Assembly: GCF_008087625.1 (NCBI RefSeq)
Contig: NZ_CP042997.1
Span: 1-64,000 of the forward strand
DNA: 64,000 bases
Direction of reading: 5' to 3'
DNA from: Aquisphaera giovannonii
GTDB lineage: Bacteria; Planctomycetota; Planctomycetia; Isosphaerales; Isosphaeraceae
Numbering within the stretch: the first letter of the stretch is position 1; every line of letters starts with the position of its first letter. The translations under genes were made by a program, and so were the position numbers. Below the pieces are notes generated by a model. The model searched no databases, was not told the DNA's origin, and worked only from the letters and a program-made list of their open reading frames with translations. Of this stretch, positions 1-8,190 are shown in pieces.

Positions 1-1137
1 GTGGCTCACCCGCCGACGCACGAGCCGCCCCCGCCCCCGCGCGACCCCTGGGAGGGGTTCCTGGCGGGGCCGGAGAACGAGCTTGCGGTGGCCAGCATGC
101 ACGCCCTGGCCCGGGGGGATCGCGAGGGGCTCTCGCCCCTGCTCCTGCACGGGCCCTCGGGCGTGGGCAAGTCCCGGCTGCTGGACGGCCTGGCGGCCGA
201 GTGGATTCGCAGGAGGCCGGGCGACTCCCTCGCGAGGACCGACGCCGCGGGCTTCGCCGACGCCTGCTTCGACGCCGCCAACGAGGGCGCGTCCGACGCG
301 CCGCCGCCCGGCGAGCCCGGCCCGGCTCCCGGGGACGTCGGCGGGCTGGGCTGGGCCGGCCTCCGCGAGCGGTTCCGGTCGGTCGGGCTGCTGATCATCG
401 ACGACCTCGAGGGCCTGGAGCGGATCCCCCTGGCGTGCGAGGAACTGATCCACACGTTGGACGCCCTGGATGCGTCGGGCGGCTCGCTCGCGGCCGCCTG
501 CCGGACGCCCCCCAACCAGTGGCCGCGCACGCACTGGCCGCCCCGGCTGGTGAACCGACTGGCGGGCGGCCTGGCCGTCCGCGTGGAGCCGCCCGGCCCG
601 GCCCTGCTCCGCCGCTACGCGCTGGAGCGGGCCCGCGCCGGGGGCGTGGTCCTCGCCGCGGAGGCGGTCGAGTCCCTCGCCTCGTCGGCCGACGGCTACC
701 GGACGCTCGACGGCTGGATCGCCCGCCTGGCGCTGGGGGCCCGCGCCGCGGGGCCTCGCGGCCGGACCAGCGCGCTGAAGCCCATGGACCTGGCCACGGT
801 CTCCTCCATCCTCGAGGACGAGGCCGACCTCGCGACGGCCGGCTGGACCGTCGAGCGGATCGCCCGGTTCGTCGCGGCCCGGTTCGGGGTCAAGCTCTCC
901 GCCCTCCGCGGCGCGGGGCGGTCCGCCGCGGTCGTCGAGGCGAGGCACCTCGCCATGCACCTGGCGCGGTCCCACACCGCCCTGAGCTTCGCCGCCATCG
1001 GGGCCTACTTCGGCGGCCGCGACCCCGCCACGGTCCGCCACGCCTGCAAGGCCGCCGCCGCCCGGATCGCCGCGGATCCCTCGATCGGGGCCCTCTCCGC
1101 CCCCCTGCCCCCGCCCCGGCCCCGTTCGCCGGAATGA
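1..1137 (+). CDS. dnaA: Divergent DnaA-like replication initiator
   Basis: AAA+ initiator of the DnaA family, 378 aa. Visible parts: Walker A GPSGVGKS (about residues 51-58), Walker B LLIIDDLEGL (about 131-140), a sensor-II-like RTLDGW near 235, and a C-terminal helix-turn-helix with the signature GGRDPATVRHACK near 338-350. The family normally binds 9-bp DnaA boxes at oriC and melts the origin. It is short for the family (usually about 450 aa) because the N-terminal domains I and II are almost missing: the AAA+ core begins by residue 18 after a proline-rich leader. The DNA-contact motif reads D-P-A where the E. coli protein has D-H-T. The first base of the window is the G of the GTG start, which suggests a sequence rotated to dnaA. 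No dnaN or gyrB follows. It may be the main initiator or a paralogue. Confidence 0.82.
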   Translation: MAHPPTHEPPPPPRDPWEGFLAGPENELAVASMHALARGDREGLSPLLLHGPSGVGKSRLLDGLAAEWIRRRPGDSLARTDAAGFADACFDAANEGASDAPPPGEPGPAPGDVGGLGWAGLRERFRSVGLLIIDDLEGLERIPLACEELIHTLDALDASGGSLAAACRTPPNQWPRTHWPPRLVNRLAGGLAVRVEPPGPALLRRYALERARAGGVVLAAEAVESLASSADGYRTLDGWIARLALGARAAGPRGRTSALKPMDLATVSSILEDEADLATAGWTVERIARFVAARFGVKLSALRGAGRSAAVVEARHLAMHLARSHTALSFAAIGAYFGGRDPATVRHACKAAAARIAADPSIGALSAPLPPPRPRSPE

Positions 1138-1176
1138 CGCCGACGCTCGGGGAAGCCCGCCCGCACCCCGGGGCTC

Positions 1177-1206
1177 TTCAGGAACGCTCCGCGGACCTGC
1201 TATAAT
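1177..1206 (+). promoter_or_regulatory. Candidate promoter for the protease gene
   Basis: A perfect TATAAT lies at 1201-1206, 45 bp before the ATG at 1252. The matching -35 region is weak (TTCAGG at 1177-1182, 18-bp spacer). It is the only AT-rich step in the gap after dnaA. The -10 is convincing, the -35 is not. Confidence 0.4.
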
Positions 1207-1251
1207 CCACTCTTGTGAGCAATTCCCCGCGCACTCGGAAGGGCCGCGCCG

Positions 1252-2763
1252 ATGCCGATCAACATCCGATGCCGCTGCGGCCGGTGCACCCCGGTGGAGT
1301 CCGTCGCGTCGGGCACGCGGCCGACGTGCCCCGCCTGCGGCCGCGTGCTCGTCGCCGCCCCCAGGGCCCCGGCGACGGCCCCGACCGCGGCCCCGGGCCC
1401 GATGCCGGCCGCGGGCCGTCCGACGCCGCCCCCCCCGTCGCCGCCACCGCTGCCCGCCGCTCCATCGCGCGAGGGGAAGCCGCGGCGGCTCGCGCCCGGT
1501 CGACGCGGGATCCTTGCGGCGGTGGGCGCCGTCGGCGGACTCGCCGCCCTGCTCGCGGTCGTGCTGATGTGGCGAGGGTCCGACGGGCGCGAGGCGGCCG
1601 CCGCGCCTCGGCTCGTCGCCGGCGCGGTCCCCGGCGTGCCGCCGTCCATCGGGCCGGCCCTTGAGCCGGCCCGGGCAGCCGCCGGCCCCGCGGGACGACC
1701 GGCGGCCGCCCCCGTCGCCGCCCCCGAGGCGCGGCCGCTCAGCACCCGGGAGATCGTCGAGCGGACGGAGGCCTCGGTGGCCCTGATCAAGGGGAAGGGC
1801 GGATCCGGGTCGGGCTTCCTGATCGGCCCGGGCACGGTCGCGACCAACTCCCACGTCATCCGGCGGGAGATGATCCGCAACCTCGAGGTCTACTTCCCGT
1901 CGGCCGCGGGGGCCGACAAGGGGCCCCATCGCGCGGCGCTCCGCTACGAGGACCCCCGCCGCGACCTGGCGATCCTCGCGATCGAGAGCGGCCTGCCGGC
2001 GATCCCGATCGCGAGGTCCCACCGCTTCGCCCGCGGCGAGGACGTGACGATCATCGGCAGCCCGGGCCTGGGGCACGGCCAGCTCCTCCTCCAGAACGCC
2101 GTCTGCAAGGGGGTGCTGAGCTCGGAGACGGACATCGACGGCATGCACTACTACCAGCTCAGCGCGGCGGTGAACCCGGGCAACTCCGGCGGGCCGGCCA
2201 TGAACTCCGCCGGAGAGGTCATCGGCATCGTCACCCTGAAGTCCAGCACCGAGGAGGCCATCGGCTTCTGCATCCCGATCGGCGACGTCGCCGCCGCCCT
2301 CCGCGGGCTCGGGGGCCCGGGCGGGGCGGGCGACGAGGCGGCGGCGGCGCGCAAGCACGGCGTGGCGGCCGTCTATCACGGCCTGCACCGCTTCTGCGAG
2401 GTCCACGCGAAGGCCCTCAACCTGTACCTGCAAGGGATGGCCGACGCGATGCAGCAGGGCCGGCCGGCGACCGACGGCTTCCGGGCCGCGCGGGAGGCCA
2501 TCGGCGGCGACCTCCGGCAGGTCGAGGAGGACGCCGACGACCTCAAGGCCGAGCTCGATCGGCTCGGCGGCGACGCGGCCCCGGGGGGGGCGGGCCGCGC
2601 CCTGCGGGGACTCTGGGATGCCTACTCGGACATGAAGCGGCTGATCGACCGCCCGCAGGGCACGTTCGAAGGCTTCCGCACCCGGGCCTTCCAGGCGAAG
2701 GACCGGTTCGCCAGGGCGTCCGGGAGCGTCGAGGGCGAGCTCGGCCTGAGCCCGGACGACTGA
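1252..2763 (+). CDS. Zinc-ribbon, membrane-anchored trypsin-like serine protease
   Basis: Predicted S1-type (HtrA-like) serine endopeptidase, 503 aa. Order: an N-terminal zinc-ribbon-like segment (cysteines 7, 9, 12, 26, 29), a Pro/Ala-rich linker, one membrane segment at about 86-106, then a trypsin fold. Catalytic triad: His201 in TNSHVI, Asp238 in RRDLAIL, Ser312 in NPGNSGGP. The region after about 350 is helical and charged, with no PDZ domain seen, so it is not a classical DegP. The zinc ribbon would be cytoplasmic and the protease outside the membrane. Start chosen for the GGAAGGG Shine-Dalgarno 8 nt upstream of the ATG. The next genes share the short N-terminal CxC...CxxC module, hinting at common membrane signalling or quality control. 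The protease assignment is firm; the substrate is unknown. Confidence 0.82.
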   Translation: MPINIRCRCGRCTPVESVASGTRPTCPACGRVLVAAPRAPATAPTAAPGPMPAAGRPTPPPPSPPPLPAAPSREGKPRRLAPGRRGILAAVGAVGGLAALLAVVLMWRGSDGREAAAAPRLVAGAVPGVPPSIGPALEPARAAAGPAGRPAAAPVAAPEARPLSTREIVERTEASVALIKGKGGSGSGFLIGPGTVATNSHVIRREMIRNLEVYFPSAAGADKGPHRAALRYEDPRRDLAILAIESGLPAIPIARSHRFARGEDVTIIGSPGLGHGQLLLQNAVCKGVLSSETDIDGMHYYQLSAAVNPGNSGGPAMNSAGEVIGIVTLKSSTEEAIGFCIPIGDVAAALRGLGGPGGAGDEAAAARKHGVAAVYHGLHRFCEVHAKALNLYLQGMADAMQQGRPATDGFRAAREAIGGDLRQVEEDADDLKAELDRLGGDAAPGGAGRALRGLWDAYSDMKRLIDRPQGTFEGFRTRAFQAKDRFARASGSVEGELGLSPDD

Positions 2764-2784
2764 CGGCCGCGGGCGCGGGCCCGG

Positions 2785-2812
2785 TTGACGATCGATCTTA
2801 TATTCGTATATT
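2785..2812 (+). promoter_or_regulatory. Sigma-70-like promoter for the 2835 gene
   Basis: TTGACG at 2785-2790 and TATATT at 2807-2812 with a 16-bp spacer, inside an unusually AT-rich stretch (2791-2820) just upstream of the ATG at 2835. The resulting leader is only about 15-20 nt. Among the best promoter matches in the window. Confidence 0.6.
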
Positions 2813-2834
2813 GAAATAATCGGGAACCTCCCAG

Positions 2835-3557
2835 ATGAGCATCCGCTTCGCTTGCTCCTGCGGGAAGCAGCTCCAGGCCAGGGACGAGCACGCGGGCCGC
2901 AAGTCCCGCTGCCCGGACTGCGGCGCGACGCTCGTCGTCCCCGCGGGCGGCGAGCCCCCGAGCGCGACGCCGACGCCCGCCCCGCCACCGGTCATGCACG
3001 TGGACTACGACCCCACCCCGGACCTCGCCGCGACGGCGACGGCGACGATGGCGACGGCGGCGACGCCGAGGCCCGCGGCCGGCCCCTGGGTCGAGGACGA
3101 CGACCCCGCGCCCGCCGCCAAGGTGCCGGCCCCGCCGCCCCTGCCGCCCGCCGGGGCGGCCGCTCCGGCCTTCGCCCTCCCGCCGTCGCCGTCCCACGCG
3201 TCCGCCCTCGGGCTCGCGACGGCCCGGGAGCCCTGGTCGTTCACGCTCGTCGATCGGTACGCGGTCGTCGCGAGGAACTGCGTGCTGGCGGTCTCCGCGG
3301 TCCTCATCGGCCTCGCCGCGATGGGGTACGCCTACGAGCTCTACGTCCTGCTCGCCTACCAGGGCCCGGCCAGGATGGGCGTCCTGGGCTTCGCCCTGAT
3401 GCTAGGGGCCTCCACGCTGGCGTTCCTGCTCGGCGTGGCGCTCTTCCTGCTGGTCTTCGTCCTGCCCATCATGCTCTTCCTGGCGATGCTCCACATCACG
3501 GTGGACGGAGCCCGCAGCCTGCGGGCGATCCGGGCCATCCTCGAGAGGCGGGGGTGA
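2835..3557 (+). CDS. Zinc-ribbon membrane protein of unknown function
   Basis: 240 aa. An N-terminal zinc ribbon with CxC at residues 7-9 and CPDC at 26-29 (the small module that opens many planctomycete proteins) is followed by a long low-complexity Ala/Pro/Thr linker (about 38-125) and a hydrophobic C-terminal half with two or three membrane segments (about 148-175 and 183-217). The tail is basic and probably cytoplasmic. It ends 4 bp before the next gene, so the two are almost certainly cotranscribed from the promoter just upstream. I recognise no enzymatic motif. The combination of a cytoplasmic metal-binding head and membrane tail suggests a scaffold or sensor, but that is inference. Confidence 0.72.
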   Translation: MSIRFACSCGKQLQARDEHAGRKSRCPDCGATLVVPAGGEPPSATPTPAPPPVMHVDYDPTPDLAATATATMATAATPRPAAGPWVEDDDPAPAAKVPAPPPLPPAGAAAPAFALPPSPSHASALGLATAREPWSFTLVDRYAVVARNCVLAVSAVLIGLAAMGYAYELYVLLAYQGPARMGVLGFALMLGASTLAFLLGVALFLLVFVLPIMLFLAMLHITVDGARSLRAIRAILERRG

Positions 3558-3561
3558 ACCG

Positions 3562-5511
3562 ATGCCCGAACCCTGGTACGTGAAGCGGGCCGGCCGCGTG
3601 CTCGGCCCCTTCGGCGATCCCGAGATCCGGGCGTTGATCGGGCGGGGCACCGTCGACGCCGAGACGCCCGTCCGCCGGGGCACCGACGGCGAGTGGACCC
3701 CCGCGGCCTGCGCCGGGCTTCCCGTCGCCGAGGCCGCGCCGGTTGACGCGCGGCCGGCCCCGACCGCGGACGAGCCGGCGACGTGGCACTTCGCGCGCGA
3801 CGGCGTCCAGTCGGGCCCGCATTCGCTGGCGACGCTGCGCGGGCTCGTCGCGGCCGGGACGCTCGGGCCGGGGGACCTCGCCTGGTCGCCGGGGATGGAG
3901 GAGTGGCGGCCCTGCGGGCTGATCCCCGAGCTCGCCTCGGCCCGCCCGGTCGCGACGGCGACGGCGGCCGCCCTCGACGAGCCGGAGGTCGAGGTCGAGG
4001 TCGTCGGGGCCGAGGACGCCGGCGCAGGTGCCGGCCGGCCCGCCTGGCTCCTGCCGGCCGTCGCGGCCGTGGTCGGGGTCCTGGCCTGCTCCCTGGGACT
4101 CTGGGCGCTGTCGCGATCGACCGGGAAGCCCGGGGCCCGGCCCGCTCCACCGCCCGCGGTCGCCGGGGTCGTCCCGGTCCCCGTGCCGGTCCCGGCCCCG
4201 GCCCCGGCCCCGGGCGTCCACGTCGCGCCGTTCCCGCCCGTGCCCCCGCCGTTCGCCGTGCCCCGGGCCACCCCGCCGGCCCCCGCCCCGGCCGCAGCCT
4301 TGGCCGCGACCCCGCCGGCCGAGATGCTGATGCGCCAGGTCATGACGTCCATCCGAGGGCGCCGGCTCGAGGAGGCCCGCGAGCTGCTCGCCCGCTACCG
4401 CGAGGCGGCGCCGCCGCGGGACGACGGGCTGGCGGACCGGCTGGAGCGGGACATCGAGACGGCGAGCTCCCGGGACGAGGCCGATCGCCTGGCCGCCTCG
4501 CTGGACGACGCCTCGCTCCGCGCCTCGGTCGTCAACGGCGGGCGGGCCCTGGCGGAGCGGCTGGGGACGGCCGAGCTGCGGGCGGCCTACCGCACGACCC
4601 TGAACCAGGCGCTCCGCCGCGAGCTGGACCGCCGGCGGCCCGGACAGGCGGCCGGCGTGTTGCCCCGCGATGGCGCCTGGCGCGGGATGGCGCCGCGGGA
4701 CCCCGGCCAGCCCGGCATGGCGCCGATGGGCCGGCGGGGAGCCTCGGAGCCGCAGGTCGCCTCGCTCTCGTCGCAGGGCCGCACCGGCGCGAGCCTCGAC
4801 GACGTGCTCGCGAAGCCGGCCGAGTTCGTGGGCAAGCCGATCCTCCTGGAAGGCCTGTTCAAGCTCTCCACCCGCGTCGGACCCGTGAAGGATCGCGACC
4901 GGCCGATGGGCCTCTCGATGCCGCTGGCGAGGAACGACGAGCGGACCGTCTGCACCGGCGACCGGCCGATCGCGGGGAGCGACCTCTACCTCCTCGTCGA
5001 CGCGTCGGTCGCGGACCTGCTCCGGCAGGCGGCGGCCAGGCTCGACATGAGGCCGAGCCCCCGCCCGACCTATCGGGCCATCCTCGGGGCCACCGTGCGC
5101 CCGGTCGCGGACGACGACCTCCGGGCCGCCGGCCCCGCCCCCGCGACCGGCCCGCTCGCCATCGTGGTGGACGGGCTCGAGGTCCTCGGCCTCTGCGACT
5201 ACATGAAGGTCGCCGATCACCAGTACGACGAGGCCTTCCGCGTGCTCGCGATCGACCGCACGCACGCCGCGCTGAGGTACGGCGACGGCGCGCTCTGGGT
5301 CGAGCATTTCGGCGGCGAGGAGAAGTTCGTGAAGCCCGTCCGCCAGAAGCTCCAGCAGGTCCAGCGGCGGCTCGCGGCCGAGAAGCGGCAGGCCGTGGCC
5401 GAGGCCGCCTTCGGCCAGGCCTTCGCCGGCGCCATGCGGGCCGCCGACACCTACAACGGCATCCGCGCCATGCAGGACGCCGCCTGGCGGCGCGCCCTGG
5501 GGGCGCGATGA
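3562..5511 (+). CDS. Tandem GYF_2 (DUF4339) membrane protein
   Basis: 649 aa. Two GYF_2/DUF4339 modules sit at about residues 4-50 (WYVKRAGRVLGPF) and 74-125 (WHFARDGVQSGPH). GYF-type domains are known for binding proline-rich peptides. A single membrane helix follows at about 161-184, then a Pro/Ala/Val-rich spacer (190-255) and a large C-terminal region. The latter has a helical stretch (about 255-355) and a folded domain (about 410-590) that I cannot name. Pro-rich linkers are abundant in neighbouring proteins and are plausible intracellular ligands for the GYF modules. The gene starts 4 bp after the preceding one, forming a two-gene operon. A second, separate GYF_2 protein is encoded at 7356-8153. 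Confidence 0.75.
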   Translation: MPEPWYVKRAGRVLGPFGDPEIRALIGRGTVDAETPVRRGTDGEWTPAACAGLPVAEAAPVDARPAPTADEPATWHFARDGVQSGPHSLATLRGLVAAGTLGPGDLAWSPGMEEWRPCGLIPELASARPVATATAAALDEPEVEVEVVGAEDAGAGAGRPAWLLPAVAAVVGVLACSLGLWALSRSTGKPGARPAPPPAVAGVVPVPVPVPAPAPAPGVHVAPFPPVPPPFAVPRATPPAPAPAAALAATPPAEMLMRQVMTSIRGRRLEEARELLARYREAAPPRDDGLADRLERDIETASSRDEADRLAASLDDASLRASVVNGGRALAERLGTAELRAAYRTTLNQALRRELDRRRPGQAAGVLPRDGAWRGMAPRDPGQPGMAPMGRRGASEPQVASLSSQGRTGASLDDVLAKPAEFVGKPILLEGLFKLSTRVGPVKDRDRPMGLSMPLARNDERTVCTGDRPIAGSDLYLLVDASVADLLRQAAARLDMRPSPRPTYRAILGATVRPVADDDLRAAGPAPATGPLAIVVDGLEVLGLCDYMKVADHQYDEAFRVLAIDRTHAALRYGDGALWVEHFGGEEKFVKPVRQKLQQVQRRLAAEKRQAVAEAAFGQAFAGAMRAADTYNGIRAMQDAAWRRALGAR

Positions 5512-5540
5512 TTGCAGGCTACGGATGCAAAGATGCCCCC

Positions 5541-5568
5541 GTGACCACGATCCCACGGTCGTGGTCAC
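5541..5568. repeat. Single REP-like hairpin, family 1
   Basis: Perfect 10-bp arms GTGACCACGA (5541-5550) and TCGTGGTCAC (5559-5568) with an 8-nt loop, lying between the convergent 3' ends of the GYF_2 gene and the sulfatase gene. The arms match the tips of the larger elements at 7144-7328 and 16695-16875. It could also serve as a bidirectional transcription stop, although no T-tract follows. Confidence 0.7.
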
Positions 5569-5597
5569 CCGGCTCGTGAATCTTACTCTTATGTATG

Positions 5598-7103
5598 CTA
5601 CTGCATGGAACCGGGGACGGCCCTGGCCTCGGCCAAATCGCGGCGTAGCCGGTCGACGACATCGGGGTGGTCGGCGGCGACGTTGCGGGTTTCGCCCGGG
5701 TCGGCCTCCAGGTCGTAGAGTTGCGGGCCCGGGTCGTTGCCGGTCTCGGTCGCCGTGTTCGCCTGGACCTTCGGGCCCTTCGACGGCGGGATGAACTTCC
5801 ACCGGCCACGGCGGGCGGCGAGGCCGCCGGCCTGCTCGACGAGCGTCTCCCGGCCCTTCGCGTCCTCGCCCAGCAGGGCCCCCAGGTGGTCCCGCGAGTC
5901 AACCGCCGTGGTTATCGGCCCCGCGCGGCCGACGAGCCTGGCGAAGCTCGCGACGAGGTCGATCTGGCTGACGAGCGCCCGGGACGTGCCGGGCCGGACG
6001 CGGCCCGGCCAGCGGACGACGAACGGCACGCGCGTGCCGCCCTCGAACCGGCTGTACTTGCCCCCGCGGAAAGGGCCCGCCGGCCTGTGATCGCCGAGCT
6101 TCTCCACGGCCTGGTCCCGGTACCCGTCGTCCACGACCGGCCCGTTGTCGCTGGTGAACAGGACGATCGTGTCCGCCGCCAGGCCGGACTCGTCGATCGC
6201 CCGCAGGACCTCCCCGACGGTCCAGTCGAGCTCGACGATGGCGTCCCCGCGCGGGCCCATCCCGGACTTGCCCAGGAACCGCGGGGCGGGGAGCCTCGGG
6301 ACGTGGATGTCGTGCGTCGCGAGGTAGAGGAAGAAGGGCCGGCCCCTGCCCCGCCGGATGAACTCCGTCGCCTGGGCCGTGAAGGCCTCGGCCATCGCCT
6401 CGTCCTTCCAGCGGGCCTTGGCGCCCCCCTTCATGTGGCCGATCCGGCCGACGCCGTCCACGATCGCCATGTCGTGGCCGTGGCTCGGGCGGAGGCGGAG
6501 CAACTCCGGGTTGGCCCGGCCGGTCGGCTCGCCGGGGATCGGCGCGTCGTAGCGGACGACGATGGGGTCGGCCGGGTCGCGGCCCACGACCTCATGATCC
6601 TTCACGTAAACACACGGCACGCGGTCGCCGGTGGCGGCCATGATGAAGCACGCGTCGAACCCGACCTCCAGCGGCCCCGGCGCGATCCGGCCGTTCCAGT
6701 CCAGGTCCCCGGAGCCCAGCCCGAGGTGCCACTTGCCGGCCGCCATGGTGCGATACCCCGCGTCCCGGAAGACCGTCGCGAGCGTCGCCCGGCCGGGCTC
6801 GATGATGAGCTTCGCGTCGCCGGGCAGCACGCCCGTGCCCTCCCGCCGCCAGGGGTACTCGCCCGTGAGCAGCCCGTATCGCGAGGGCGTGCACGTCGCC
6901 GAGGTCGCGTGCGCGTCCGTGAACCGCAGCCCCTGGCTCGCCAGCCGGTCGATGTTCGGCGTCAGCCCGGGCCTCGCCCCGTAGCAGCCCGCGTCCCCGT
7001 AGCCGAGGTCGTCCGCGTAGATCAGCACCACGTTGGGGGTGGCGGCGGCCGCGGGGAGTGTCAGGGACGCCAGCGAGAGAGACACGAGTGCTCGAACGAA
7101 CAT
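5598..7103 (-). CDS. Exported type I sulfatase
   Basis: 501-aa arylsulfatase-family hydrolase that removes sulfate esters, probably from polysaccharides. It has a clear signal peptide (residues 1-21, ending PAAAA), the metal-binding start PNVVLIYADDLGYGD (about 23-37), and the formylglycine signature CTPSR with the modified Cys at residue 71, followed by GLLTG. Later motifs include AGKWHLG and a TSDNGP metal-site motif. Activity requires a formylglycine-generating enzyme, which is not in this window. The start was chosen inside a longer open frame because an excellent AAGGAGG lies just upstream of this ATG and the signal peptide begins here. The gene stands alone between two repeat hairpins. 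Sulfatases are strongly expanded in planctomycetes that live on sulfated algal glycans. Confidence 0.93.
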   Translation of the reverse strand: MFVRALVSLSLASLTLPAAAATPNVVLIYADDLGYGDAGCYGARPGLTPNIDRLASQGLRFTDAHATSATCTPSRYGLLTGEYPWRREGTGVLPGDAKLIIEPGRATLATVFRDAGYRTMAAGKWHLGLGSGDLDWNGRIAPGPLEVGFDACFIMAATGDRVPCVYVKDHEVVGRDPADPIVVRYDAPIPGEPTGRANPELLRLRPSHGHDMAIVDGVGRIGHMKGGAKARWKDEAMAEAFTAQATEFIRRGRGRPFFLYLATHDIHVPRLPAPRFLGKSGMGPRGDAIVELDWTVGEVLRAIDESGLAADTIVLFTSDNGPVVDDGYRDQAVEKLGDHRPAGPFRGGKYSRFEGGTRVPFVVRWPGRVRPGTSRALVSQIDLVASFARLVGRAGPITTAVDSRDHLGALLGEDAKGRETLVEQAGGLAARRGRWKFIPPSKGPKVQANTATETGNDPGPQLYDLEADPGETRNVAADHPDVVDRLRRDLAEARAVPGSMQ

Positions 7104-7143
7104 GAGTCGGTCCTCCTTTGCGTGAAGCATCGAGGTCGTGCCG

Positions 7144-7328
7144 GTGACCACGATCGTCAGATCGTGGTCCGGACGGGCGGAGCCTCCAGCCTCGCACGTC
7201 AGTGCGATCCGATGACCGGCGGCGAGGCCGCCCGGGCCGGCGAACCGGCATCGCCGCATGGCGGTCGGGCTCGCGCCCGAGGCTGGGGGCTCCGCCCGTT
7301 TGAACCACCCGCTCACGCGGGTGGTCAC
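7144..7328. repeat. REPIN-like palindromic element, family 1, copy A
   Basis: A 185-bp element whose two ends are inverted copies of each other over about 55 bp. Both ends begin GTGACCAC, form their own small hairpin, and continue into the shared block ACGGGCGGAGCC then CCAGCCTCG; the centre differs. It lies between the 5' end of the sulfatase gene and the 3' end of the GYF_2/DUF4190 gene. A second copy of the same length class is at 16695-16875. The two-hairpins-inverted design is that of REPIN elements. Confidence 0.75.
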
Positions 7329-7355
7329 GGTGGACCTCGCGGTCGGATGGCCTGG

Positions 7356-8153
7356 TCAGGGCACCCGCTGGCGCAGGCCCTCGACGAACCCCTGGAGCAT
7401 GCCGGTGAGGAAGAAGAAGCCGAAGAAGCCCAGGCCGATGATCCCCAGGACGAGCCCGGCGATGGCCATGCCCCTGCCGGCGATCGCGCCGCGGGACCGG
7501 GAGATCTGGTTCAGGGAGACGGCCCCGAAGATGGTCGCCAGCAGGCTGCCGATCCCGCAGAGGACGAGGATCCCGAGCACCAGGCTGGCGATCGCCAGGC
7601 CGCTCGTCCGGGGCGGGTAGCCGTAGCCGACGGGCGCGGGGGCATACGGGCCGGGATGGGCGGGCATCGGGCCGCCCGCCGGCAAGCTGGCGGGGGGCGT
7701 GGAGCCCCATCGGCCCGCGGGGGAGAGCTCGGGGAGCTGGCCGCAGGGGGCCCAGTCGGCCATGCCGGCCTTCCAGGCGAGCGCCTCCGGCGTCACCTCG
7801 CCGGCGGCGGCCATCCGCCGCATCTCCTGCGTCCCGAACGGACCTTCCTGCCCCCGGCCCCGGGACAGGTACCACGACTCCTCCGCCGGCGGGCCCGGGA
7901 TCCCGTACGAGGGCGAGCCCGGGCCGCCCGCGACCGGATAGCCGGCCTCGGCGCCGGCCCTCGGCGCGTCCCCCCGCGTGGGGAACAGGTCGGCGAAGCT
8001 CGCCGCGGAGATCCAGGTCCGGCGGTCCTGGGAGATCTCGTGGAACCTCGCGAGCTGGCCGCGGTCGCGCATCGCCTCCAGCTCGAACCAGCCGAACGGC
8101 CCGAGCACCTTCCCCCGGTTCCGGACGTACCACGGCGTTTCGGATTCCGTCAT
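7356..8153 (-). CDS. GYF_2 x2 plus DUF4190-like membrane protein
   Basis: 265 aa. Two GYF_2/DUF4339 modules (about residues 7-55, WYVRNRGKVLGPF, and 93-145, WYLSRGRGQEGPF) precede a Pro/Gly-rich linker and a C-terminal pair of membrane helices at about 186-212 and 228-252. The helices have the SLVLGIL and GLVLGIIGL pattern of DUF4190. It is the last gene of the minus-strand block with the coiled-coil, GAP1-like and GTPase genes; only 37 bp separate it from the coiled-coil gene. The start is the ATG with GGAG 9 nt upstream; the longer open frame reads into the preceding gene. Likely role: a membrane adaptor that binds proline-rich segments of its partners, for example the Pro-rich linker of the GAP1-like protein. 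That partner assignment is inference. Confidence 0.75.
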   Translation of the reverse strand: MTESETPWYVRNRGKVLGPFGWFELEAMRDRGQLARFHEISQDRRTWISAASFADLFPTRGDAPRAGAEAGYPVAGGPGSPSYGIPGPPAEESWYLSRGRGQEGPFGTQEMRRMAAAGEVTPEALAWKAGMADWAPCGQLPELSPAGRWGSTPPASLPAGGPMPAHPGPYAPAPVGYGYPPRTSGLAIASLVLGILVLCGIGSLLATIFGAVSLNQISRSRGAIAGRGMAIAGLVLGIIGLGFFGFFFLTGMLQGFVEGLRQRVP

Positions 8154-8190
8154 GGATGAGCAATCTCCGGCCCGTCGTCCTTGGGTTGCG

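Noticed and set aside
5667-8159. 830-codon plus-strand frame opposite the sulfatase and GYF_2 genes
   Set aside because: Antisense to two well-supported genes; composition (Arg/Pro/Val/Asp-rich) is typical of a GC shadow frame.
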